From positions 1-64,000 of the forward strand of contig NZ_MSQB01000022.1 of the NCBI RefSeq assembly GCF_002149965.1: a stretch of DNA of 64,000 nt, in the 5' to 3' direction. Source of the DNA: Novosphingobium panipatense. Its GTDB lineage: Bacteria > Pseudomonadota > Alphaproteobacteria > Sphingomonadales > Sphingomonadaceae. How positions within the stretch are numbered: position 1 is the stretch's first letter; every line of letters begins with the position of its first letter. The notes beneath the pieces are model-generated. The model had not been told where the DNA came from. It ran no database searches and saw nothing but the letters and a program-made list of their open reading frames with translations. Of this stretch, positions 32,809-42,400 are shown in pieces. Both the position numbers and the translations under genes were made by a program.

Positions 32809-34938
32809 ATGAACCTTGGGATTTGCCTGTCCGTCGGAGCGTCCTGGCTGGCTCTCGCCGCATCTCCGGCATTGGCGCAGGATAGCGAAACGCCGAAAGG
32901 CCCGATCGCTGCAGCCGACACCGGAGCATCGGAGATCGTGGTCACCGCCCGCAAGCGCACTGAAACCTTGCTCGATGTTCCGGTGGCGGTGACAGCCGTT
33001 TCCGGTGATACCCTGGCAAAGCGCAACATCAATTCGGTCCGCGAGGCGGCCGTGCTCACCCCGGGGCTCAACATCAGCAGCGACGGCGCCGGACGCGCCT
33101 TCGTTTCGATCCGCGGCGTCGGGGTTACGCTGGTGCAGTCGGTTCAGCCCGGCGTGGGACTTTTCGTGGACGGCATCTATCGTCCCAATACGGCCTATCT
33201 CAACAACCCCTTGCTGGATGTCGAGCGGATCGAAGTGCTGCGTGGACCGCAAGGCACGCTCTATGGCAAGAACACGCTGGGCGGCGCGATTAACGTCATC
33301 ACGCGCCAGCCCGGTAACGAGTTCGAGGCGCGCGGGCAGGCGAGTTATGCCGGACCGGACGATTCCTGGCTGGTATCGGGTTCGGTTTCCGCGCCGATCG
33401 TCACCGACAAGCTGGCGGTTCGCGTCGGCGCCTCGCACCGCCAGCAGGACGGTTTCATCAACAACACGACGATTGGCGGCAAGTCGAACAGGTTCAATAC
33501 GGATTCCGTCAGCGCCACGATCCGCGCCACGCCGTCCGAGAACCTGACGTTGGTGGTCAATGGCTATTACGACTGGGTAAAGGGCACGAATGTCCCTTAT
33601 GCCCGCGTTACCGGGCCTACCGATTACTCACGCAGCAACCAGTTCAACACGCTGGGCACAACGACCTACAAGTATCGCGGCGTCAATGCCAAGGTGGAGA
33701 CGCCGGTAGAGGCTATCGACACCACCGTGACGCTTCAGGCCGCCTATGACGCCCGCAACAGCAGCGCACCCGATACCGACGGCGACTTCGGGCCGCTCAA
33801 TATCGTTCGCCAGTCGTCCAGCGACAGTCTCCGCACCAAGACGGTGGAACTGCGTTTCGACACCCGTTTGAGCGATCAGCTCTCCACCCTTTTCGGCCTG
33901 TTCTACAGCCGCGAGGAGACACGCTCCAACCAGGCCACGCTGATCGTTCCGTTCAATCTGACCAACAATGCCAGCAACCGGACAAAGGCCGACACGTACG
34001 CGGCCTTCGGCACGGTGTTCTGGAAACCGAACCCGGACTGGGAAGTGGCACTTGGCTTGCGCTACGACCACGAGGACCGCTCGGCCAGCGGTGCCATCAA
34101 TGCTGGCGGTGCCGGCAGTGTCGGCCTGAAATCGGACCAGGTGGAACCGCGTATTTCGGTAACCCGCCATTGGACGCCGGAATTGATGACTTACGCTTCG
34201 GTCGCACGGGGCTATCGCGGCGGCGGCTTCAATGCGGTGACGGCACCCGTTCGCAAGTACAAGGGCGACAGTGCCTGGACCTATGAACTGGGCACCAAGT
34301 ACGTTTCGGCCGATCGCAGCTTCACACTTTCGGGTGACATCTTCTACAATGATTACAGCGATTACATCGGCCTGAACTCCATCGCCCCATCATCGACCGG
34401 CGGTCTCGTTACCGTCGATCTCAATTCGGGAGATGTCGAAAGCTACGGTGCAGAGCTGGAGTTCAGCTACAGGCCGGTCGAGCAATGGACGCTCTCCGGG
34501 GGCGCTACTTATATGCATGCGCGCCTGACCGACTCTTCACAGTACACGGCGGTGACCGGCCGAACGCTGGCGACCGATCGGCTGACTTTCCAGCCCGACT
34601 GGATGTTCAATCTCTCCAGCGACTATGTCGTGCCGCTCGGTGCAGACAGCCTGACCTTCAATGCCAGCGTCAACGGCAAGGGCAGCCGTTCCGCAGCCAG
34701 TCTGAACCAGACGACCGCGACGATCCTCAAGAGCTACGTGCTGTTCAACGGCTCGATCACGTATCGCATGGAGAACGGTATCGAGCTTGCGGTCTTCGGC
34801 AACAATCTCTTCAACAAGAAGTACTTCGATTCCTATATCGAGCAGACGACCCTTGCCCTGGCAGGCCTTCCCGCCTCGGACCTCGGCATCATTGGCGACT
34901 TGCGGCGCTACGGCGTGCGCGCGAGCTTCCGGTTCTGA
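32809..34938 (+). CDS. TonB-dependent receptor of esterase/FAD-oxidase cluster
   Basis: This 709-residue receptor has a signal peptide (cleavage after ALAQD), TonB box EIVVTARKRTETLLDVPV, plug motifs FVSIRGVGVTL and LRGPQGTLYGKNTLGGAINV, and a barrel ending YGVRASFRF. Its length and plug are typical of sphingomonad receptors for small aromatic or organic ligands. The start ATG 32809 follows GGAGGGAGG. AraC-like half-sites lie 50-85 bp upstream. It sits between dehydrogenase genes, so it likely imports the cluster's substrate. Confidence 0.9.
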   Translation: MNLGICLSVGASWLALAASPALAQDSETPKGPIAAADTGASEIVVTARKRTETLLDVPVAVTAVSGDTLAKRNINSVREAAVLTPGLNISSDGAGRAFVSIRGVGVTLVQSVQPGVGLFVDGIYRPNTAYLNNPLLDVERIEVLRGPQGTLYGKNTLGGAINVITRQPGNEFEARGQASYAGPDDSWLVSGSVSAPIVTDKLAVRVGASHRQQDGFINNTTIGGKSNRFNTDSVSATIRATPSENLTLVVNGYYDWVKGTNVPYARVTGPTDYSRSNQFNTLGTTTYKYRGVNAKVETPVEAIDTTVTLQAAYDARNSSAPDTDGDFGPLNIVRQSSSDSLRTKTVELRFDTRLSDQLSTLFGLFYSREETRSNQATLIVPFNLTNNASNRTKADTYAAFGTVFWKPNPDWEVALGLRYDHEDRSASGAINAGGAGSVGLKSDQVEPRISVTRHWTPELMTYASVARGYRGGGFNAVTAPVRKYKGDSAWTYELGTKYVSADRSFTLSGDIFYNDYSDYIGLNSIAPSSTGGLVTVDLNSGDVESYGAELEFSYRPVEQWTLSGGATYMHARLTDSSQYTAVTGRTLATDRLTFQPDWMFNLSSDYVVPLGADSLTFNASVNGKGSRSAASLNQTTATILKSYVLFNGSITYRMENGIELAVFGNNLFNKKYFDSYIEQTTLALAGLPASDLGIIGDLRRYGVRASFRF

Positions 34939-34942
34939 TCCG

Positions 34943-36352
34943 ATGGGCGCGTCTTCGTCCCACCCCGTTCGCAAGCCCCTGCCGGAGGGCTTCCTCGAAA
35001 AGCTGCGCGCGATCTTCGGAGAGCGCGTGGCGACCGGCGAAGCGATCCGCAGCCAGCATGGCCAGAGCGAATCCCATTTCGAACCCGTCCTGCCGGATGT
35101 CGTGGTTTTCGCCCGCTCCACGGAGGATGTCGTCGAACTGGTGAAGCTCTGTGTCGCTGACGGGGTCCCGATCGTCGCCTACGGCGCGGGAACGTCGATC
35201 GAGGGCAACGCCCTGCCTGTTCGCGGCGGCGTTACCGTCGATCTCGGCCAGATGGACGCGATCCTCGAAGTGAATGCGGAGGATTTCGACTGTACCGTGC
35301 AGGCGGGCGTCCGGCGCGAGCAGCTCAACGAGCATCTGCGCGATCAGGGACTGTTCTTCCCCATAGATCCCGGCGCCAATGCGACGATTGGCGGCATGGC
35401 AGCCACACGGGCATCCGGCACCAATGCCGTTCGCTACGGCACGATGCGCGAGGCAATCCTGTCTCTGCGGGTGGTCACCCCGGATGGCCGCGAGATCCGT
35501 ACCTCCCGCCGAGCGCGAAAGTCGGCAGCGGGATACGATCTCACGCGCCTCATGATCGGCAGCGAAGGCACGCTTGGTATCATCACCGAAGTTACCTTGC
35601 GCCTGCACGCCATTCCAGAGGCGATCTCGTCGGCCGTGTGCAGCTTCGAAACTCTGGAGGGCGCGGTTGATACCGTGGTGCAGTCGATCCAGCTGGGCGT
35701 ACCTCTGGCACGGGTGGAGATACTCGACGACGTGCAGATGCGGGCGGTCAATCGCTGGTCGAAACTCGACTATCCCGAACAGACCACGCTGTTTTTCGAA
35801 TTCCACGGCTCCAGCCGCTACGTCGAGGAGCAAGTGGAGACGGTGCGGGAAATCGCTGACATGAACGGTGGTAGCACTTTTCGCTGGTCCAACCTGCCCG
35901 AGGAGCGCTCCAGGCTCTGGAAGGCCAGGCATGAAGCCTACTATGCGGCGGTCAACCTGCGGCCGGGCGCGGTCGGGTGGGCTACGGACGTCTGCGTACC
36001 GATCAGTCGGCTGGCCGAGTGCATCACCGAAACCAAGCAAGACCTTGAGAAGGCAAGTGTTCCGGGCACGATCCTCGGGCATGTGGGAGACGGCAATTTC
36101 CATGTCGTCTTTTCGATCGACCCCGATGCCCCGGCGGAGATCGAGGAAGTCGAGGCGATCAATGCCCGGCTGGTCGAGCGGGCGCTGGCAATGGACGGCA
36201 CCTGTACCGGCGAGCATGGCATCGGGCTGGGCAAGCAGGACTGGCTCGTGGCCGAACTGGGTGAGGCCGTGGACATGATGCGCCAGATAAAAAGGGCGCT
36301 CGATCCGCAGGACCTTTTCAATCCGGGCAAGATATTCGCGTTCTCGGCCTGA
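34943..36352 (+). CDS. FAD-linked oxidase (D-lactate dehydrogenase/GlcD-like)
   Basis: This 469-residue flavoprotein of the PCMH-type FAD family has an FAD-binding domain with YGAGTSIEGNALPVRGGVTVDL, DPGANATIGGMAATRASGTNAVRYG, and LMIGSEGTLGIITEVTLRL. The C-terminal oxidase domain shows GHVGDGNFHVVF and TGEHGIGLGKQDWL. Homologues oxidise D-2-hydroxy acids such as D-lactate or glycolate to the keto acid and pass electrons to quinone or cytochrome. The start ATG 34943 comes 4 bp after the receptor stop. In this cluster a hydroxy acid formed by the esterase and SDR could be the substrate. Confidence 0.88.
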   Translation: MGASSSHPVRKPLPEGFLEKLRAIFGERVATGEAIRSQHGQSESHFEPVLPDVVVFARSTEDVVELVKLCVADGVPIVAYGAGTSIEGNALPVRGGVTVDLGQMDAILEVNAEDFDCTVQAGVRREQLNEHLRDQGLFFPIDPGANATIGGMAATRASGTNAVRYGTMREAILSLRVVTPDGREIRTSRRARKSAAGYDLTRLMIGSEGTLGIITEVTLRLHAIPEAISSAVCSFETLEGAVDTVVQSIQLGVPLARVEILDDVQMRAVNRWSKLDYPEQTTLFFEFHGSSRYVEEQVETVREIADMNGGSTFRWSNLPEERSRLWKARHEAYYAAVNLRPGAVGWATDVCVPISRLAECITETKQDLEKASVPGTILGHVGDGNFHVVFSIDPDAPAEIEEVEAINARLVERALAMDGTCTGEHGIGLGKQDWLVAELGEAVDMMRQIKRALDPQDLFNPGKIFAFSA

Positions 36353-36452
36353 GATCGCACCTGTCACGTTCCGCCGGGTGGGGCGGAACCGCCCGGCCGC
36401 CGTTTGGGACCCTACCCGGACAGCGACCGGGCGTCAGATCGGGATCGCATGG

Positions 36453-37763
36453 ATGACAAGCATTACTCTCCCGGCACCGCGCTCGGTTGCGCCGTTCCGT
36501 CATCGGATCTTGGCGCTTTTCATCCTGGCGCTCGCCATGGCGAGCGGCTTCACGATGATGGGCTCGTTCAGCATGGTGCAGGAAGGCGCCAAGGCGGAAA
36601 TGGGCCTTAGCGATTATGCCCTTAGCCTGGTTTAGGGCGTGTCCGCCGCCGTGCCGCTGGTGGTTTTCTCCGTACCGATCGGTATCCTGGTGGACCGCCG
36701 CAACCGGGTGCGGCTGCTCTTCCTATTGGGGCTGATATGGACGGTCGGAACCCTGCTAACCGCTTTCGCGCAGAGCCTGCCGGTACTGTTCCTGGCGCGG
36801 ATGATGGCCGGCATCGGCACAACGGGTGCGCTTACCGCAGCGCTTTCCCTGACCGCCGACCTTTGTGCGCCCGAGCAGCGCGGAAGGGCGATGCTGGTCG
36901 TTACGCTGGGCAAGTGCCTCGGGCAGGCAGGTGCCTTTGCCGTGGCGGGCTGGTTGTTGGGCGCCTTGCTCCGGGCGCCTCCGGCATTCACGCATGGACT
37001 GGCTCCCTGGCGCGGCACCCATGTTCTGCTCGCCGTGATAAGCCTTTGCCTGATACTGCCGCTGCTGGCCTTGCGAGAGCCCGCGCGCCGCGAAGTGGAA
37101 GCCGGCATCCATGCGCCCTTCGCGATCGTCGCGAGAGAGCTCTGGGGCCGCCGCGGCTTTCTCATACCTCTGTTCATAGGTCAGGTTAGTGTGGTCATGG
37201 CCGATGCAGCGGCCAGTATCTGGGCATCTCCGGTGCTTTCGCGCGGTTATGGACTGGCGCCGGAAGTATTTGCGGGGTGGATGGGCGCGTTGATCTTTTC
37301 CGCCGGACTGGCGGGCTCGATCCTCGGAGGATTCGCGGCAGATCTGGGGCAGCGGACCGGACGACGCGGCGGATTGCTGGCCGGGGCCGTCCTGGCCGCC
37401 GTGGCTGGGGTTCCCGCTGCGCTGTTCCCGATCGCTCCGAATGTCCCGTTGTTTGCAGCGGCCGTGGGCCTTCTGATGTTGTGCGGCACGATCACCGGTC
37501 TGATAACCTCGGTTGCTCTCACCGTGCTGATACCCAACGAACTGCGCGGCCTGTGCATTGGCGCATTCATCGCTCTGGCCGGTCTGGTCGGCTTCGGTGT
37601 GTCTCCCTCGCTCGTGGCATGGGTCAGCGATCTGCTGGGCGGCGAAGCGCATCTTGGCGAGGGGTTGGCGATCGTCGGAACAGGGGTGGGCGTGATTTCG
37701 GTAATCGCCTTTGCCCAGGCAATGCGCCGGGCGCCGCTTTCCGCGATGCAGGAACCTATCTGA
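36453..37763 (+). pseudogene. MFS transporter interrupted by in-frame TAG
   Basis: The reading frame encodes an MFS permease of about 436 residues with roughly 12 hydrophobic segments, but codon 61 is TAG (36633-36635). The sequence reads GLSDYALSLV, stop, then GVSAAVPLVVFSVPIGILVDRRNRVR in the same frame. This is continuous MFS sequence whose missing residue would be Gln if CAG had mutated to TAG. No frameshift is needed. The downstream part would lack the first helix if initiated internally (for example near GTG 36639). Possibilities are a recent nonsense mutation, a sequencing error or restart. The gene lies in the esterase/FAD-oxidase cluster and would import or export its metabolites. 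Start ATG 36453 is tentative. Confidence 0.8.
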
Positions 37764-37792
37764 CAGCTCTTGCAAGACCTGTCAGATAGGTT
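37753..37792. promoter_or_regulatory. 14-bp inverted repeat before AraC-family gene
   Basis: Perfect arms AACCTATCTGACAG (37753-37766) and CTGTCAGATAGGTT (37779-37792) flank a 12-base spacer. The left arm overlaps the last codons of the transporter gene. The right arm ends 28 bp before the AraC-family start. The arms match the half-sites upstream of the TonB receptor, so this is more likely an operator than a terminator; no T-run follows. Confidence 0.6.
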
Positions 37793-37819
37793 ATTCTGCC
37801 TGCCAGGAGAGGAGGGATC

Positions 37820-38626
37820 ATGGAAAACGAATCCCCGATGGCGGCGATAGAAGTCTCGCCGGAAATGCTCAGCCTTGTCGGCCGTGGGCCGTTGCCGTCG
37901 TTCGAAACGGTACAAGTACCGCCGGACGCCGCCGCTTTCGTGATTGCTTTCGGGGCGCCGGGCGTTCCCGGCACGTTGCGCTATCTCGCTTTGCCTGACC
38001 GGCAGATGCTGGGCGAGGCGATCGAGGATCAACCGGAAGAGCGCGTGATACTGCTGGTTTCGCGCATGGCCTGCGAACGCATCCTGGGGGCGGCGCGGCT
38101 GCCGGACGATGGCGCGCTGCACCACCTTCCCTCCGCGCTGCGTACGATCGCGCTGTCCATCCGCGATTGCGACTTGCCGGAAATGGCACGCACGCCTTAT
38201 CGTCTGGCCAAGAGCATCGAGCTTCTTTGCGAAATTCTTCGCTTGCACGGTCGCGGCGAACTCGTGCCCGTCGTGGCGGAGCGGGTCCTGTCTTGCGCGG
38301 ATACCCGCCGCCTGCTTGCGGCGCGCAGGATCATCGAGGATCGCTGGGCGGAAAAGCTCACTCTCGACATGATTGCACGCGCTGCCGGGCTCAACCGCGC
38401 GAAGCTCACCCGCGGCTTTCGCGAAATGTTCGATTGCAGCGTGGCGGACGCCATTGCCGAGCAGCGTTTGGGGAAGGCAGGGCAAATGCTGCTTTCGACC
38501 GACCTTCCGGTTTCGTCGATCGGCTATCGCTGCGGCTATCTCAACAACGCCAGTTTCACCCGTGCCTTCGCCCGCAAGTTCGGGCAGGCACCGACGCATT
38601 ATCGCGCAGGAAGAATGGCAGCATGA
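37820..38626 (+). CDS. AraC family transcriptional regulator
   Basis: This 268-residue regulator has an N-terminal ligand domain without a recognisable cupin signature and a C-terminal AraC double helix-turn-helix at about residues 170-262. Visible motifs are KLTLDMIARAAGLNRAKLTRGFREMF and LPVSSIGYRCGYLNNASFTRAFARKFGQAPTHYR. The layout recalls PchR-type regulators. GGAGAGGAGGG precedes ATG 37820. An inverted repeat just upstream and matching half-sites before the cluster's TonB receptor suggest it controls both itself and that cluster. It overlaps the GntR gene by 4 bp, so the two regulators are translated together. Confidence 0.87.
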   Translation: MENESPMAAIEVSPEMLSLVGRGPLPSFETVQVPPDAAAFVIAFGAPGVPGTLRYLALPDRQMLGEAIEDQPEERVILLVSRMACERILGAARLPDDGALHHLPSALRTIALSIRDCDLPEMARTPYRLAKSIELLCEILRLHGRGELVPVVAERVLSCADTRRLLAARRIIEDRWAEKLTLDMIARAAGLNRAKLTRGFREMFDCSVADAIAEQRLGKAGQMLLSTDLPVSSIGYRCGYLNNASFTRAFARKFGQAPTHYRAGRMAA

Positions 38627-39342
38627 CGATACACGCGCCCGAGGGTAGAACGCCGGAAAGCGGCGGTTCCCTGGTAGAACAAGCGGTGCAGGCGGTGCGC
38701 GGCCATATCCGTTCCAACGATCTGAAGGTGGGCGACACGCTTCCGGGAGAGGGGCAGTTCGCCGCCGATCTCGGTGTCAGCCGCGCGGTCATGCGCGAGG
38801 CTTTCGGGGCGCTTGCGGCCTTGCGTCTGATCGATGTGGGCAACGGCCGCCGCCCCCGTGTCGGGGCCATCGACGGCTCGGTAATCGGAACATCGCTGGA
38901 TCATGCCGTGGCAACATCGCAGATCAGCGTGGCGGAAGTCTGGGATGTTCGCCGCACCGTGGAAGTGCGTATCGCCGCGCTCGCCGCCGAAAAACGCAGC
39001 GACCTTCAGGCCGAACAGATCCTGGCGCTGGCGGAGTCCATGGCCCGCGCGGACGGCGACATGGAACGGATAACGGCGTTCGACACCGCCTTTCATCAGA
39101 TCATCGCAGCCGCATCGGGCAATTTCCTGTTCATGCAGATCGTCCGCTCTTTCGAGCCGCAGATGGAGTTTGCCGTCCCGCGCGCCTGGGAGACGCGCCG
39201 GACCGAAGAGGAGAAAGTCTCGATCCTCGATCTTCACCGCCGTATTGCCAAGGCCATTGCCGACCGTGATCCCGAGGCCGCGTCGGCAGCCATGACCGCC
39301 CATTTCGACGCCTCCATCGGGGACTTGCTTCTCAACGGTTGA
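38623..39342 (+). CDS. GntR family regulator, FadR/FCD subfamily
   Basis: This 239-residue regulator has an N-terminal winged helix (VEQAVQAVRGHIRSNDLKVGDTLPGEGQFAADLGVSRAVMREAFGAL) and a C-terminal all-helical FCD domain. Candidate metal/ligand residues sit in DTAFHQIIAAASGN and the DLHRRIAKAIADRD region. FCD regulators usually respond to sugar acids or organic acids and bind short palindromes with GTATAC-like cores. Exactly such an element (GTATACGATAT) lies 38 bp after its stop, before the beta-galactosidase gene, and three times in the 3.7-5.7 kb glycan locus. It is thus the best candidate for their regulator. ATG 38623 overlaps the AraC stop. Confidence 0.87.
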   Translation: MTIHAPEGRTPESGGSLVEQAVQAVRGHIRSNDLKVGDTLPGEGQFAADLGVSRAVMREAFGALAALRLIDVGNGRRPRVGAIDGSVIGTSLDHAVATSQISVAEVWDVRRTVEVRIAALAAEKRSDLQAEQILALAESMARADGDMERITAFDTAFHQIIAAASGNFLFMQIVRSFEPQMEFAVPRAWETRRTEEEKVSILDLHRRIAKAIADRDPEAASAAMTAHFDASIGDLLLNG

Positions 39343-39379
39343 AGGCGGCGTCCGCCATCCTTGCAATCCCGCTCAATAA

Positions 39380-39394
39380 GTATACGATATATGA
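39380..39394. promoter_or_regulatory. GTATACGATAT operator candidate upstream of beta-galactosidase
   Basis: GTATACGATATATGA lies 55-69 bp before the chosen start of the GH2 gene and 38 bp after the GntR stop. It shares 14 identical bases with the element at 3713-3726. An AT-rich island in GC-rich sequence, it probably overlaps the promoter. Confidence 0.6.
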
Positions 39395-39448
39395 AAATTG
39401 ACCCAAGTTTGGTCGATCACGGCGGATAAGCTTACAAGGGGCGGACAG

Positions 39449-42400
39449 TTGCGAGAATTCCTGAACAGTTGCGCGATCGGCGCGATCGCTGCGGCTTTCC
39501 TGGCTACGGGTTCTGCACAGGCGCAATCCACGTCGTCCCAGGCCCCGGTCGCCGAATGGGAACAGCCCGAAGTCATCCGCCAGGGCGCCGAGCCGATGCA
39601 CACCACGTTCGACGGGTTCGAAACGCGCGCCGCTGCGCTTTCCCGTGATCGGATGAAATCGCGCTATCATGTCTCGCTGGATGGCGACTGGAAATTCCAC
39701 CTTTCGCCCACGCCCGAGAGCCGCCCTGCCGCGTTCTTCAAGCCCGATTTCGACGTGAGCGGCTGGGGTACGATGAAAGTGCCCGGCATCCTCCAGGCGG
39801 AAGGCCACGGCCGCCCGGTCTTCGTGGGCAGCGGTTATCCGTTTCCGCGCAACCAGCCCTGGATCGACCATAGCCTCAACGAAGTCGGCTCCTATCGCCG
39901 GGACTTCACTGTTCCCGCGAACTGGTCGGGCCGCCGCCTGCTGCTGACCGTGGGAGCGGCCGGGGCGGCCTATTACATCTGGGTCAACGGCCAGCGGGTG
40001 GGCTATTCCGAGGAATCCAAGCTTCCCGCCGAATTCGACGTTACGGCCTATGCCCATGCCGGCACCAATACCGTCGCCATCGAGCTCTATCGTTTCGCGG
40101 ACGGCAGTTATCTGGAAGATCAGGATTTCTGGCGCGTCAATGGCATCGAGCGCAGCATCACGCTCTATGCGGCCCCGGCAACGCGCATTCGCGATCTTTC
40201 GATCGATGCGGGGCTGGAAAACGGCTACCGCGACGGCAAGCTCGCGCTCAAGGTCGATCTGGCGGGCGAGCAGGCGGCGATGCGCGTGCGCGCGACCCTG
40301 CTTGACGGCAAGCGCGAGGTCCTGACGCGCGAAGAGAGCAGCGGGCAGGGTGGCGCGATTTCGCTGGCGGCCAGCATTCCCGCCGTGCGGACCTGGTCTG
40401 CCGAAGATCCGCAGCTCTATACCCTGCTTGTCGAACTGCTCGATGCCCAGGGTAAGCTGGTGGAAGCGACCAGCCGCCGCATCGGCTTCCGCACGGTGGA
40501 GATCGCGGGCGGCGAAGTGCGCGTCAACGGCAAGCGGATCATGATCCGCGGCGTCAATCGCCACGAGCACGATCCGAAGACCTTCCACGTCATGTCGGAA
40601 GAGAGCATGCGCCGCGACATCGAACTGATGAAGGCGGCCAACGTCAATGCCGTGCGCACCTCGCACTATCCCAACGATCCGCGCTGGTACGATCTTGCCG
40701 ACGAATACGGCCTCTACGTCATGGATGAGGCCAATATCGAAAGCCACGGCTATCTGAGCCTGTCGCAGCAGCACGACAACGATCCGAAATACCTTCTGGG
40801 CAACGATCCCAAGTGGAAGGCCGCCCATCTCGACCGGGTGGAGCGCATGGTCCAGCGCGATCGCAATCACCCTTCCATCATCTTCTGGTCGCTCGGAAAC
40901 GAGACCGGCATCGGCACCAGTTTCGAGGCTGCCGCGAAGTGGGTGCGCGCGAACGACCCCAGTCGCCTGATCAATTTCCTCGGCTGGAGCATGAGCAACT
41001 GGCGCCATCCGACCAACAGCTACGTCGATATCTTCGCGCCGATGTACGACGATGTGCCGAAGATGATCGACTACGCGAAGGATCCCGCCTTCACGCAGCC
41101 GCTGATCCTTTGCGAATATGCCCACGCCATGGGCAACAGCCTTGGCGACCTTCAGGGCTATTGGGATACCATGCGCAGCTACCCCAAGCTGCAGGGCGGC
41201 TTCATCTGGGACTGGGTGGACCAGACCACGCTGCTGAAAGACAAGGACGGCCGTACCTATTGGGGGCAGGGGCTGGACTACGATCCCGATCCGAAGGGAC
41301 CGGGCGTCCATGGCGACGAGAGCCCGGTGGGGGACGGCGTGATCCAGTCCGATCGTACGCCCGACCCGGAATACTATGAGCTGGCCAAAGTCCAGTCCCC
41401 GATCGCCTTCACGCATGACGCGGGCGGATACCGGGTGGTCAATCGCCATGACCATATCGACCTCTCGCGCTTCACGCTCGACTGGACGGTGATGGAAAAC
41501 GGCAAGGATGTGGCGCATGGCGCGCTGACAGTGCCGGATGTGGCGGCGGGGGCTTCTGCCGCGATTTCGGTGCCGGTTCCGGCTGCCAAGGATGGCACGG
41601 CAGAGCGCATCCTGGTGCTGCGTGCCCGCGCCAAGGCGGGCGCGGTGCCGACGCAGCCTGCCGGGCATGTCGTGGGCTGGGAGCAGTTCGCCCTGACCGC
41701 GCCTGCCGTCGCTGCCGTTCCCGCAGGCGTCGTGACGCCGAGCGAAACGGCATCGGCCCTGCGTCTCGTCTCGGGCGACGTGGCGCTTGAAATCGACAAG
41801 GCGACCGGCCTCGTCACCCGCTACGAACGCGGTGGCAAGCTGCTGCTGACGGGCGGCGCGCCCAACTTCTGGCGCTCGCCGACGGATAACGATCTTGGCT
41901 CGGGCATCCCGAAAAGCCATGCCATGTGGCAGTATTTTTCGGAACATCGCCGGGTCGAGGCCATCGCGCGCGAGGGCAATGCGATCGTCGTGCGACACGA
42001 CATGGGCGTGGGTTCGGTGAAGACCGAGACCCGCTGGACGATGGCGGCGGATGGCACCGTGGGCGTGACGGTGCGCTTCGAACCGCTGCGCGATACTTTG
42101 CCCGATCCCTTGCGCGTGGGCCTGGCCTTCGAGACGCCCGCCATGCTCGATCAGGTCCGCTGGTTCGGGCGCGGGCCGCAGGAGACTTATGCCGATCGCA
42201 AGACCGGCGGCCTGATCGCCCAGTGGCAGGGCGCGCTGGCGGATCAGTTCCACGACTATGCGCGCCCGCAGGAATCCGGCAACAAGACCGACGTGCGCTG
42301 GATCGAACTGACCGGCGCGAAGGCAGGGGCGAAGCCGGGCATCCGCGTGACCGGCGCCCAACCGCTCTCGGTCAACGCTCTGGCCTTTCCTTATGCCGAC

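Noticed and set aside
36368..36389. Hairpin GTTCCGCC/GGCGGAAC after the FAD-oxidase gene as a terminator
   Set aside because: Only 8 bp and no T-run. The next gene of the cluster follows on the same strand, so read-through is likely; too weak to call.
37753..37792. Inverted repeat read as a terminator of the transporter gene
   Set aside because: No T-run follows, and its arms match the half-sites upstream of the TonB receptor, so an operator is the better reading.
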